DNA from: Berberis thunbergii
Lineage: Eukaryota; Streptophyta; Magnoliopsida; Ranunculales; Berberidaceae
Direction of reading: 5' to 3'
Assembly (NCBI GenBank): GCA_003290165.1
Contig: QNQO01009168.1
Coordinates: forward strand, 62,001-126,000
DNA length: 64,000 nt
Of the stretch, positions 23,691-35,760 are shown piece after piece. Position 1 is the first letter of the stretch; each line of letters begins with the position of its first letter. The notes beneath the pieces were generated by a model. The model did no database searches, was not told the DNA's origin, and worked only from the letters and a program-made list of their open reading frames with translations. The position numbers and the translations under genes were made by a program.

Positions 23691-24210
23691 GTGCCTGATG
23701 ACCAGAAAAAATTGTATCTCAAAACCTTTTGCAACAATAAAATTCCAAACACCATTTTCATGTATGATGCCCAGGGATTATCTTGCACAAGCTATCCAAC
23801 AGTATCACAAGGCCATGCATTATTACCTGACAGAAAATTGATGCACAATCACCACCAATGTGAACTGCCATCAAATATCTGAACCGCATCCTACTAAATT
23901 CATGAAACGGAACAGAGGCAAATGACGAAATTTTATATGATCCAATATCCATAAACACAATTGGCCTACAACATGAAAAGCATTGGAAATTCTAGGTAAG
24001 GTAAAAAATGGTATATAACAAAAACATTCAAATGCAATTCATCGATGTGCACACAGTCACAAACTGACAAAAAAATCCTTGTACTATCATTAATTATCCC
24101 ACATAAAAGTGATACAGACGCCTGCAATACATTCCTAACAAAAATTCAACCCTAAGATAGATCCTTGATTAAACTGTCAACTGCGCTCGAGATAAAGTAA
24201 TATAAACAAC

Positions 24211-26533
24211 TTAAACCCTAAAGCCCCTGCTGTTTCTTTTTCCTCTAGCTTTCTCGAATTTCCTTCCCTTTGAGCGCACATAAGGCTTAGAGTGACTGTG
24301 GGGCACACCAGGAGCAGGGCCAAAATGCTTCACAGCTTCACGAGCATTCTTGGGGCCTCTTAGAAGCACCTAAAAATGCAGCCAAATGATATAATCCCTT
24401 GTAAAAAGGCTATAAAAAAAGAAGTAATTTCTAGTCCAGTAAAGTAAATCAAAATTGCTACAAGTGGAAATCTAACCAATTTCATAGTCTCCTATTAATC
24501 AAAATTACTAAAATGAAAATGAAAATCATATTTCCAAGTCTCCAACTGGCTTCCTCTTTCTATAAACACTATAAAGCAGGTAACCCATTCCAAGGAATTT
24601 CAAACACACGCATAACAAAATTCTGTAAACTTAACAGTTCCATTTTCTTGTACAGTCAAGTGCATGTGCTAAAAAGTTTTATCTAATCCAAATAACCACT
24701 TACTGTAAGGATTTTTTATAACCAAACAAAAGATCATCCACGTGATAAACAACTTGTGATGCACGGACAATTTATTTATATTTCTTAGTAAACCAAATTA
24801 ATCATAAGCTTGAACTAAATTTCTAAAAAAAACGATGCTATAAAACTGGCAGCAAACTTAATATTTTGTCTTCGGTGTCTATCTATTATCACCCACCAGC
24901 GGATGCCAAGAACCACTCTGCTCAAATTCTTTGCAAATAACTTGTAACTCATTCCCAAGTCTGGTCATGTCAACCCACCATTAGATTTTAAAGTGTTCTT
25001 CCCAACCACAATGACTGGCCCTTTATCTTTCCATTTGTTAGCTATTCACCATGGAACCAAGTGCTACCTGGGACGACTAAATCAAGCTGCTAAGTTTGAT
25101 GCAAGGGTTATAGAGAGCTATTGGCAGTGGAAAAAAAAAAGATTGAACAAGGGAGAGGGGGTGAATTTTGTTTCCTAATAAACGTATGAAGGTTTACCCT
25201 TAAATTGACCTCTGAAAAAGCTAGATTCATCATCGTTCCATTGTTGAACAAAGCCTGCAAAAATACTACCAGCACAGTGGATTTTCTAATAGTGATGTGG
25301 TACATCTCTGTCTAAGGGTGTTTAGTAATCATAGTGAGTTTTTTCGTCCTTGCTAAGAGCTGAATGTCAGGCTTATACAAGCGAAGCAAAAGGTGCTCTT
25401 TCAAACCAATCGTAGTGAGTTCTTTGTTTACTAACAAACGTATTTAGGTTTACCCTTAAATTTACCTCTGATTTGACAGTTATCGTTGTGTTCACACATT
25501 AAAGGCACCACATTAGGTTTGTTCGATTATGAACCATTACTTGGGAGTGTTTAGAACAGTATAAAGAACTAGCTTCTACAATAAACATGAGCAAGTTTCA
25601 TTTATAATACTTTTTAATTATAACCCTACATCTATTATAATCACCATAAGAAAGTGTAATTCCACATTCAGAAACAGTAATCAAATAACCCTTTTTATTC
25701 TAAAAAATATGAACAATGCAGGGTAATCAAATATCCCTTTTTATTCTAAAAAGGAAAGACGCCAAAACTGAAAACAAGAATTTCTAAATTAATTATAGTA
25801 GAGCTAGTTCATAGATACCGTGTTTTGGCCGAGAGGAGCCCTAAGTGCAAGCTGATCAAAGGTTAAGCACTCTCCACCAGCCTTCTCAATCCTCGCTCTC
25901 GCGGTCTCAGTGAACCTCAAAGCAGCCACCTTCATTGCTGGCACTTCGTAAACCCTAGTGTCGTCCGTCACAGTTCCAACAAGCACCGCAATCTTTCCAT
26001 CCTATCACAACCAAGAACAACAACAATATCAACAACAAGAACACAAAACAAATAATAAAAGAAGTGAAGTGGAATCATCAAATGACCTTTCCGTTCATGA
26101 ATCGAATCAATCTCGAGAGGGACATTGGGGGCTTGTTAACCTTGCTCATGAAGAGCCTTTTCAGAATCACCGCATTGAAGCTGCTTTCGGTCCTCCGTAC
26201 CAAGAACCTGTACAGCTGTTCATTCACCACCATTCGAATGATCGATCGATCGAGTTCATCAGATCAAACAATCAATCAAGAAAAAGAGAGATCAAGAAAG
26301 CGAGATGAACAACAACAAACAGACCTTGACGAGAAGCTTGAGGTAGATATCATTTGATTTGGGCGCGGTTCTCTTCGTCTTCTTGTTTTTGCCACCAGCG
26401 ATCAGATCAATACCCTGCAACCAAAATGGACGACCAAAAACAAGATTTAAGAAACTTTTTCACGATTCAAGAAACATTGAAGAAAATAAAGAATCTTATA
26501 TTAGGGTTTCGTCGGAGTAGGAGATAGTACCAT
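24211..26533 (-). CDS. RPL18: Large ribosomal subunit protein eL18 (60S L18)
   Basis: Five exons: 26533-26531, 26414-26325, 26215-26087, 26001-25819 and 24369-24211, giving 187 residues, the standard plant L18 length. Exon 1 is only the ATG codon, followed at once by the GT donor; exon 2 resumes with [15 protein letters not shown]. Later markers are [39 protein letters not shown] and the basic C-terminus [11 protein letters not shown]. eL18 is a structural protein of the 60S subunit in the cytosol. Intron 4 is long (1449 bp) and contains a short internal duplication (GTTTACCCTTAAATT at about 25191 and 25449). Upstream there is a telo-box and site II motifs typical of ribosomal protein genes. 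No defects are seen. Confidence 0.97.
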
Positions 26534-26633
26534 GGCTTCTGCTCTTCGTCTTCGTCTTCGTCTTCTCTCCTCTCACACACTCTCGCTCTCACGCGCCGCT
26601 GCTTCTGCGAAGGGGCTGATATGAGGAGGGGTA

Positions 26634-26698
26634 ATTAGGGTTTAAGTTTTTTCGAGATTCGGGATATGGTTCAGTCCAGGCCCAAACGGAATTGCCCA
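26634..26698 (-). promoter_or_regulatory. RPL18 promoter: telo-box plus site II motifs
   Basis: On the minus strand, about 100-165 bases upstream of the start codon, there is AAACCCTAAT (26643-26634, telo-box), TGGGCC (26684-26679) and TGGGCA (26698-26693). Telo-boxes combined with TGGGCY (site II, TCP-binding) elements are known to drive coordinated expression of plant ribosomal protein genes in dividing cells. Confidence 0.75.
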
Positions 26699-26719
26699 AC
26701 CCAAAGTTTGGCTCTGCCA

Positions 26720-27799
26720 AAATTTTCGAGTTTTGCAACAAATCAGCGAGCTCGAAAAATAAAAGTAGGTTATTTTGACGAGTCATTTTGAAACATTTCG
26801 TGTAAAATTCAAAAATTATGAAGCAAACTACATTATTTGGATAAAATTATTTCATTATTTATTTACAGATTTCGATATTTTTGATTAAATTTCAGAAAAT
26901 TATGAAGTAAATTACATTTATGAAGATACTTAATTATTTAGGCTTCATTTTATGTATTTAATGTATTTATTAGGTTAATTTACTTGTATTTCACTTGCGC
27001 ACATATTTATATATATTTGACATTCATTCGAAATTTTTACATTTTTTCTATGAGTTGCTCTAGTCGGCCTGGTTTCCATGCCTAGAGGCATGCATGGAGG
27101 CACGTGCTTGGTTGCGCTATGGGAGTGAAAGAAATGAGCCTCACAAACTCTTCACAAATCACTCGAAAACCAGTTCATCCCTTTCACAAGCCGTTCTCTC
27201 AATCACTCGAAAAACCCTCTCAATCACTTGAAAAACCTTGCAAGTACACATTTTTAGGGTTTCTCTACATTTCCAAGATGAGATCTTGAGCTCTCAAATG
27301 CCTTAAACACCTGATCTTGAACCCTAGATTTGGTCTATTTTAACCTAAAATAGAAGAAATCCAGTCTCAATCGGACAACTAAAGGTCCTCGTAGTCGTCA
27401 GCGAGCAGCCCGACCACAAAAATCTAGCCAAGATCCGACCAAGGGTTTTTCAGAGATCTGAGTTTTTCCAGCGTCCCAAAGGTATGTTCAAATGTTGTTG
27501 AAGTCGAGATCTAAGTTTTTCTATAGTTATTAAGTAGTTTGGGACTTCATCAGTTTGACCCTCAAGAAACATTTGTCTATTCTTGACATCTGAGTTTTTC
27601 TATCAAATGTCTATGAGTTTTTCTACAGTTCTGTTCAAACTCAGATGAAGTCCCAAGGCATGTCTTAACAAAAAACATTTCAACTTCTATCAAATGTCTA
27701 TGAGTTTTTCTATAGTTATAGACTAAGTTCAATGGAATCAACATTTGTCCCTCAAGAAACATGCCTTCCTTTCAACTACGAAATGGATTTAGTTAACAA
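26720..27799. other. Non-coding stretch upstream of RPL18
   Basis: AT-rich DNA followed near 27100-27500 by leader-like sequence of unknown origin. No gene supported. Confidence 0.35.
27570..27770. repeat. Short direct repeats
   Basis: TCTATCAAATGTCTATGAGT occurs near 27598 and again near 27686, each followed by TTTTCTA(C/T)AGTT. CCTCAAGAAACAT occurs near 27560 and 27751, and related TTTTTCTATAGTTAT pieces near 27517. They suggest a locally duplicated unit of about 90 bp. Confidence 0.65.
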
Positions 27800-29460
27800 T
27801 TGTTACAAGTGTGCATAGGGGCATAATTAGACTATTTTTAGTACCATAATTATATATATATATTTTTAGTTATTACTTGTTAATTATGATATTAATTGTT
27901 ATTTTCATGTTTGTGTAGGTTTTCAATTACAAGATTATAAAATAGAAGTTAAGTGACGCAAATTGGCAATTAATTGCACAAGAAAACCACACAAACAAGA
28001 AAACCAAGCAAAGAAGGAAACAAAAGAATTATAAAAGGGATGATACATTGCTTTGAAGAGATCCATCCAACAATAGCATCCATCCACAGCCTCCTTCACC
28101 TCGTCTCCATCACACCCATCGTCCTGAACCCATCATCAATCATCCTCGCAACAACAACCCTCTCCCTATTTCGCTCTCATCACAGCCACACAAACATCGT
28201 CTTCATCTCCTTCTCACTTGATCTCTCTCTCACCCGATTGCCTCCACCAGCCAGATAAAACCCTCGTCTCAAACTCTCAGTCCCTCTCTCTTTCCTTTTC
28301 CTTGATTATCGCCACCCATCATCACCTCGCCAAATCCTAGCCGCCGTCGTCCTGAATCCATAGCCCCCTAATCACAACCTCCTCGACAACACCATCTGAT
28401 TTCCCTCTCTCTCGCTGTCCCTCATCATCCCTTTCTTTCTCACACTCTGATTCACAAGCAGATTGAGAAAGTGAGGAAGGAACAAGTCGTGAAAAGGAAA
28501 GGAATATAATTTTTATAGATATTTGCAACCCATCAGTCCACTCAGTACCACCACGCACAGGCGACATCGTTTTCATTTCTAAACCTCTCTTTTAATTATT
28601 TTAGTTTGATATTTGATTATGTATTGTTATTCGAACATGATTAATATGTCTAGCTAAACTCCTCTTAGTTGGGGGTGGATTCGAAGCCCCGAACATGTAT
28701 TTTATAAATTAATTGAATTTAATCTTCCTTGCTATTAGTGATTGTGTTTTGCTTAACTGCTTTATAGAGAATTTTTCTTTGTATGTTTGTTAAGGTGGCC
28801 AACTTAGTAAGCATGCGAGGATCTGGGGCTAGAGTATATGAGAGTTTCACCTAATTGTTATAATCCTGTATTCACAAGTAGTAAATACCAAGGAACATTG
28901 ATAAGGTTAAGTAAAAACCTAGGCAAGAACAAGATGTTGATCATACTTGTAATTGCCTAGTCAATTTTCATATTTTCCACAAAACTTAATGATCTTAGAT
29001 TGTTATTTAACTTGTGATTCCTGTTTAGATAGCATGATAAGAATAGTTTGAAAGCAATGCTTAGTTTAATTCAACGAACTTGGAAAAATAATAAGATTAA
29101 TGCAGTGCGGTCACGGTTAGTCTTGAGCATTGTCTCTCACGAGTTAGCAAGTGATTATTGAAGATTGATTTATAAGAATATGTTTGGTGTGTGGAGATAA
29201 ACCCTTAGCTAATTTCTCATCTTTGTCATCCATTTAGTTTTATTATCTTTATAGTAATTTTTATAGTTATTTTCATAGTTTAATTTAGAAAATCCAATAC
29301 CCTTTTATTTAATTAATTAAGTTGTTAGATGTCTTTTAGTTATTATTAGTGTTAATTGACATACCCTCTAATCCCCGGTCTAGAACGATCCCTACTTATT
29401 TTATACTACAATCACAAATCAGGGTATTAAGTTGTGTGCTACTAAAATAGCGCATCAAAG
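27800..29460. other. Possible non-autonomous element related to 12898-14438
   Basis: The order of landmarks is similar to the insertion at 12898-14438: a T-rich start, TTTGTGTAGGTTTTCAATTAC near 27911, a central non-coding CT-rich region (28060-28480), TTTTAGTTTGATATTTGATT near 28600, then a conserved-looking tail with GGTCTAGAACGATCCC near 29378. No protein is encoded and ends were not fixed. Confidence 0.35.
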
Positions 29461-29820
29461 TGTTACTGCGATTTTTTTTCCTATAGTTATTAAGCTTTAA
29501 ATCCTTGAGTTTTTTTTTGTTCCAAACTCTATAACAACAAGACTTGTTAATTTATTTCATCTTCCCCACTTCACCATTTTCCATTGGGTTTTTTCTTCCA
29601 AACAGACCATTTTCCATTTATCTGATTGTTGGGTGCTTTGGTTTTTTTTTTCTTTAAAAAAATTTGTATTTTTTGATGAAATTTGGATGGTTTTGGGGTG
29701 ATTTTGAAGCAAGCTGTGAGAATGAATTTTGGGGTGGAGAGGTAGTGGATTTTTTTTCTGAAATTTTTCCTAATGTTATGTAGATGATTGCCTTTCTGAT
29801 TTTTTTTTTTAAATGCAGGA

Positions 29821-30192
29821 ATGACATTCAATACATACGTTGTGTATCGTGGTCGTAAACCCGAAGTATACCTGGACTAGCCAGGATGTTTATCTGAGGT
29901 ATCAGGGTATAGAGGTGCTTTCTATAAGGGCTTTATGTCAGCCGCCGAATCATATGAGTTGTGGGTTGGCTCAGAAGCGGCGAGAAAAGACCGGGTGACA
30001 TTAAACAACAATGAAGATGTGAAAGTTAACGATCGTGTTTTTGACGATCAAGCCGATAAAGTAGATGATCAAAGAAATGACACCCAAGGGAACAACGATC
30101 CTTGGGCTTTTAAGAGGGACTCAATCAACACTTTATTAGTAGTAATTATTATTATACTTGAACTATTTGTTCTTAAGCTATTGGCCGAATGA
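29821..30192 (+). pseudogene. RNase H1 N-terminal (viroplasmin-like) domain protein with one stop codon
   Basis: An ATG at 29821 opens TYVVYRGRKPEVYLD, then a TAG stop at 29878-29880, then the same frame continues PGCLSEVSGYRGAFYKGF and on to a stop at 30190-30192 (123 sense codons in all). This matches the small RNase H1 N-terminal domain (YxVxxGRxPGVY...V.G..GA.YK.F), which binds RNA/DNA hybrids. The C-terminal end is a hydrophobic segment (LLVVIIIILELFVLKLL) like a tail anchor, preceded by an acidic, Asn/Asp-rich linker. The catalytic RNase H domain is absent. Either a single nonsense mutation has killed it, or the first exon is spliced elsewhere (a CAG lies just before the ATG). Confidence 0.65.
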
Positions 30193-32644
30193 TGTGTAAT
30201 GTAATATATATATCAATATGTATTATGTGAATATATTTAGTAATCCAATCCAATTTGTGTTTCATATTGTTCTTGTTCTTCTTTCGTATGGTAAAATATT
30301 TTGAAATATTTTGGACTGCTATATGTGTAGGCATCAATTGCATATATGTGGAAAATTTTTGGAAAATTTTGGAATGCTATATTTTGAAAGATTACGAACA
30401 ATGCATACCTCTTTTCATGCTATGTAAAAGTGAACCTGCAACAGTATATAGTCTAGTGCCGACCACCAGGTGTCGATGACACTTCCAATGCATTTTCCAC
30501 CAAGACTATATACTTTTCATTATTGAGCGAAGTTGCAGTGCTGCTTTTGATTTAACATATGCTAAACACAACCATTATGGAGATGAAAATTATCATTGGT
30601 GCCACTGGGCTTCTGATATGAGCATTTTTATTATTTCTTTCCAATGGAAAGTACTTAAAAATACTCAAAAACAATCACCAAGCTAAACATTCACCAAACA
30701 TTTATGGAAATCCTAAATGCAAGTTGCAAAGATCGCCAATACATGATCTCAAACACTAACCAAAACACAAAGTATTTATACACTGGTCATCATCATGAAC
30801 AACTAAACTCAGTGGTCATCATTTCAAACGAATTTCAGCAGACTGCTACAATTTCAGCATGACTCTGAGCAGCAGCAACCAAACGAATTTCACCAGACTC
30901 TGCTACAATTTCAGCATCCAACACCACTCCTGTTGCAAAAAACCAATCTGTTGAGCAACAAAATATAATTTCAAACACATGCATGGTAGCATCCAACCAA
31001 ACAAAATACATTCATAGATGGAGCAACAAAATACAATTTCAAACATGCATGGTAGCAACACTACAAAAACTCTTTTGTTGCAAAAAACCAATCTGTTGAG
31101 CTTAGCAAAATACAATTTCAAATATATTCACTTAGTAAAATATCAATCTGTTGAGCTTCGCAAAATACAATTTCAAACATACAATGTCAGGAAACTTTTG
31201 AACTAATTCACTAACATCTTGTTGACCATACAGTTAGGCTCAATAGTATAAAGTCTTTCTGTACCATAAACATGTTTCCCATATGGTAAATTCATAGTTC
31301 TCGTAACTATCAGAATCCTCGGAGCATATACATTAAATGTTTTTCTAAGGTTGTTTGCTCTATAAATGAATTTACACATGTACTATAACATACCATCTGA
31401 CTTGAAGCTTGACATCCTTTAGTAGTTTTGCTCACCAAAAATAATACCCTTTTGATCCAGTTCCTCTTTCTGTTGTCTAAGAAAAATCATCCAGAGTTAA
31501 TTCATGGGTATTCTTCGGTCTGTTAGAAAATTATCACAGAGTCTCTTCTGATACGAGTAACCAGAGCTGATTCAGAAGTGATCGCGGAATAATTTGCTTA
31601 GCTTGAACCAACCTAATAAAATGAACACCCATTGCTTCTAATCAGTTGAGAGTAGAAAACAAATAGGCTTCAACAGAAGGGATTGAGAACTCTAATCAGT
31701 TGCATGTGACTATAGTAAGTATTGATCCAGAATTGAGAACTCTATATGTTGGTTTTTTTTCCTTGACAGATATTCCTCTTTGTGTCATGTTTCACATGAG
31801 AAAAATGGTTTAGTTGTTTTACACCACCTCTATGACAAAACTTGTGTTCATCCTTATTTAGATCAGTCTGACAAAGTCTACTAAACAGACAATATTAAGC
31901 ATATATTTGCATGACTATAAAGAGCAAGCCATTAATAAACTTACAGTGAGTGTCACTTATTTGCAACATTTTGAATTCACAGCAACCCATAGTCTGGCAA
32001 CTCCATGTCATTGTTTGAAGATGGTGGCTGTAAAAATAAATAAATAAATAATACAGAATTGCACTGCAAACATAACAATAGTATTACGAAATAATGTGAC
32101 CACTTTGTTTATATACATGTGAGAGCAACGAATAAAACTGATCAATTCCTTGGATTGGAATACCATATTGTGACCCCATTGTTTCATTCTTCAAGTCGAC
32201 AAATTCAAATCATAAGTGATAGTTACACGTCTGTAAATATATAAAAAAACAAACTTGTGTATTTGGATTTAATTAATGAGGTGTCATGTATTCTGAACAT
32301 TCAATTTCAATCTGGGAACAACCCTACAAATGACATGTGTACATAAAATTTAATATTCTACACTTAAGAATTTAAATATTCATAAAACACATATTGCAAA
32401 ACATACAACATTCTTCTCAATGGCCTACTCTTTATTTGCTTGTTGTTTTTTTCGTTGTATTTTTTTACAAACTTTTTCAACGGTGGATTGCATCCTTGAA
32501 TTAGAATGTCGGCCTTTGCTACGAACCGGTAATGGACTATGAATGTTGATCCCAGAACTAGTAGTATTGGAGCCAAATTCCAAAAACCGATGTGAATCAA
32601 CACACTCATCACCATCATCAGTTTTAACTTAAGTTGCTCCATTT
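30193..32644. other. Non-coding stretch with local repeats
   Basis: No gene recognised. Around 30950-31185 the units CAATCTGTTGAGC and CAAAATACAATTTCAAA are repeated several times. The frame at 32364-32642 (minus) lies directly downstream of the broken FRS gene and has no known domain. Confidence 0.4.
30950..31185. repeat. Degenerate tandem repeat
   Basis: AAAATACAATTTCAAA(C/T) occurs at about 31026, 31107 and 31163, with a variant at 30960. AACCAATCTGTTGAGC or ATCAATCTGTTGAGC precedes three of them. GCATGGTAGCA is duplicated at about 30981 and 31046. The unit length is variable, about 55-80 bp. Confidence 0.7.
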
Positions 32645-34550
32645 TTAAAGTGATGCATTCATGAACTTGGCATGTTTCTTTTCATCTTCAGCGGTGTAGT
32701 CGGTCATTTCATAGAAGTGACTGCACATCTTGTCAAACCGTTGATTTTTAGACTTCATTCCCCAATCTGAATAAACAATCTTAACCTTTGTATGAGCTCT
32801 CTTCACATCTTTCCTCCACCTCCGAAGAACATATTTATCTGGTACAACATGAATATCTCTTTCAAACAAGACTTTCAATACATGTTTGCATAAAATCCCC
32901 TTGAACTCAAACAATTGGCAATTACACTTGATATTGAAGTCGACAACGTTAAAATATACTATAAAATTGATTGAACGTTGTCTATCTCCTATCACCAAGT
33001 CTTGTCTAACATTGTATACCTCAAATCCACTCTCATCTATAACTTTACTGCGAATTTTACAACATATATTTCCTGGTATCTCTTCTTGGAACTCCTTAAA
33101 TTTATTTGTAGTGTAGGCAGTTTGAAAAGTTTTCTCTATTGCATAAGGTTTAATGCAAGGGATCTTTCGGTTGAACGATTTAAAGTCCACATCAGCTTCC
33201 TTTTGAACTTTACTTCGTAGTGCATTCTCATATTGTTCAACGAATTGCTTCAAAATGGTCTTCGAATTTACATAACCATAAAAAAAAAGCATTCATGCTT
33301 TCACTCCTTTGAGTTGAAGACATCCCCCCCCCCCCAAAAAGTACATCTTTGATATGTTGGCACCTAACGCATTTTTTTCAAGATATAATCCTCTCAACCA
33401 ATCATTTTCTTGCAGATAATATTTTTCAATGAAACCATGTCAATTTACTTCAAACTATTCAAAAGACAAGGAATCGTAAACTGCTCTTTGCATTGCAAAA
33501 TTGATTGCCTCATGTTGATTGCAACCGGACAACTTTTCAGGAAACTTTTTTATAATATGCCACAAGCACCATCTATGTCGTGTGTTGGGAAATACAATTT
33601 CAACGACCATCTTCATTGCCCTATCTTGATAAGTGATTATAGCCGTCAGAGCATTGACATTCATACACACAAGCCAAGTTTGAAAAAGCTAAACAAACTC
33701 TTCAATGGCCTCACCACATATCAATCCACATCCCAAAAGAATTGACTGACCGTGATGATTCACCCCAACAAAAGGAGTAAATGACATCTCATACTTATTT
33801 GTTAAGTATGTAATGTCAAATGTAACAACATCTCCAAACTCCTTGTAAGTTGCTCTACTCCATGCATCAACCCAAAAGACATTTTTCAACCTCCCTTTAT
33901 CGTCCAAATCCATCATATAAAAGAAATCAGCATTGTTAGCTTGCATTTTTTGGAAATAGTTATGAATGACCTCCGCATCCCTTCCCAAAGTCTAAACCTT
34001 CTCATTATACCCAGATAATTGTAACAATCTTTCTGAGAAAATGGCAGAATATCATGACCACCATCTTCAACCACACATGAAGAAAAACTCTTACTTGGCC
34101 TAATACCCGCCCTATCATTATAATCCAGCTTCTTCTTCACATACGAGCCCATAACTCTATTTTTCGAATAAAATCTTGATTTTCCGGGGCTCAATTCATG
34201 ATTGTGATAAAGTGTTACTCTTGTCACTAACATTGTTCCATCAGATCGTATTTAATTTACCTCTAACTTTAACCAAACATCCACATTTAGTTGTACCCCG
34301 CAATTTTACAACACTTTTTTTATTCACTTTTATGTTGCCCAGACCGACCACATGCACGTGTAATGTATTTATGTTTTCCATTTTCATCTTTTTCCGTATT
34401 CTTTACTTTCACTAGAAATCCTATTTTATTAGCATAATCATGATAATAACGTTGGTACTCATTAATGCTATTGAATTCCATCCCTTCTGTAGGATCTCTT
34501 ATTAAATTTTCTTCCATCTCCATCAATTCATTATCTTCCATACTATCCAT
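32645..34550 (-). pseudogene. FAR1-related (FRS) protein, Mutator-transposase derived, broken
   Basis: Read on the minus strand, the parts are in FRS order. 34550-34320 has the FAR1 DNA-binding start (GMEFNSINEYQRYYHDYANKIGF, VKNTEKD). 34233-33990 continues it (YHNHELSP). 33988-33455 is the MULE transposase core (NVFWVDAWSRATYKEFGDVV, TFDITYLTNKY, FVGVNHHGQSILLGC, YQDRAMK, HRWCLWHI). 33292-32645 ends with the SWIM zinc finger CNCQLFEFKGILCKHVL. FRS proteins are plant transcription regulators domesticated from Mutator-like transposases. The copy is broken: a frame change near 33985, a TAG replacing a Trp codon at 33691-33689, a stop at 33457-33455, and a run of 13 C (33323-33335). It could also be a dead autonomous MULE; no terminal repeats were found. 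Confidence 0.85.
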
Positions 34551-35319
34551 TAATTCCTGAAATATGTGTTATAACATACAACAACTGTTATAACATAAAT
34601 GCGCAACTAATAACCCTAGTAATATTACCTTCCAAAGTCTATTTTGGGGAACAATGCTACAACTAAGGATCCACCAGAGTTGTTAAACAGGTAGTTCCTG
34701 CCAAATAGACTACAATAGAAGTACTATACAATACAAGCTCATGACAATGTATCCCTAAACAGAAACAAGCCGACCGCATTAACAATTCACATGGAAATCA
34801 AATGAGGTTTCAAAAACAAAGGTAATTAACAAAATTAATAAGAACCCATCATAAATTTAGAGCATAATCTCACTCGCCTAAGTAAAATAGACAATGTCAC
34901 AAAGATTCAAACTTTGGTTCAAACAATAATTAGCAAAACTAACAAACCCCCATTAAAATTTTAGAGAAAATTGAATTTACCCGAGTACACGAGAGATGTG
35001 TTTGTCTTCTAACACAACAAGCGAGCTTCTGATCCTTGGATGTGAGACTCTCTGTTGTCGTCAAAGCCAATTTGGAAACTCTGAGAACTGGTTCAGGCTT
35101 CTTAAGGTCACGAACAACAGCTAAACCTCTCCTGCATACGATAATAACTAGATAAAAAAGCATTTTTTTAGAAGAAAACAGTAAAAAAAAAAGATTAAAT
35201 GGGAAGGATAGATAATGTGGAATTTGAATTACACTCCAAAACAGGAAGATAAAGAATGGGTTCAAGGAGGGTTGCTGATAGTGTGTAACCTTTGGTCGAG
35301 GTCGAGGTTGAAACTCAGC
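34551..35319. other. Upstream region of the broken FRS gene
   Basis: No coding region supported. Open frames here are short and without known domains. Confidence 0.35.
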
Positions 35320-35760
35320 ACGAGGTTGATTCTCCTGTCTTGATTGATTCTCCAAATCGTCTTGAGAATTTCTATTGTCAAAATTTTGAGCCAAAAAACC
35401 ACTCAAAAACCATATCTGTGACACTGTGGGTCTTTGGAGCCAAAACCAGGCGCGTCGAGTTTCTCCTGTCTTGATCGATTCTCCAAATCGTTTTGAGAGT
35501 TTCTATTGTCAAAAGTTTGAGCCAAAAAATCACTCAAAAACCAGATCTGGGACACGTGGATCTTTAAAGCCAAAAAGCAAAAACTTTGGAGCCAAAACCA
35601 GGCGCGTCGAGCTTCTCCTGTCTTGATCGATTCTCCAAGTCGTCTTTCTACTGTCAAAATTTTGAGCAAAAAAACCACTCAAAAACCAGAGACGAGAGTT
35701 TCTACTGTGGGTCTTTGGAGCCAAAAAAGCAAAAACTTTGGAGCCAAAATTGAGCGCACA
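35320..35760. repeat. Tandem repeat, about 130-155-bp unit, three copies
   Basis: Each unit contains TCTCCTGTCTTGAT, GATTCTCCAA(A/G)TCG, TCTA(T/C)TGTCAAAA and AAAAACCACTCAAAAACCA (or a one-base variant), and ends GGAGCCAAAACCAGGCGCG. Units begin near 35325, 35455 and 35610. The open frames on both strands here come from the repetition and show no domain. Confidence 0.85.

Noticed and set aside
28337..28576. Arg/Glu-rich open frame on the minus strand
   Set aside because: It is the complement of a CT-rich non-coding region; composition explains it.
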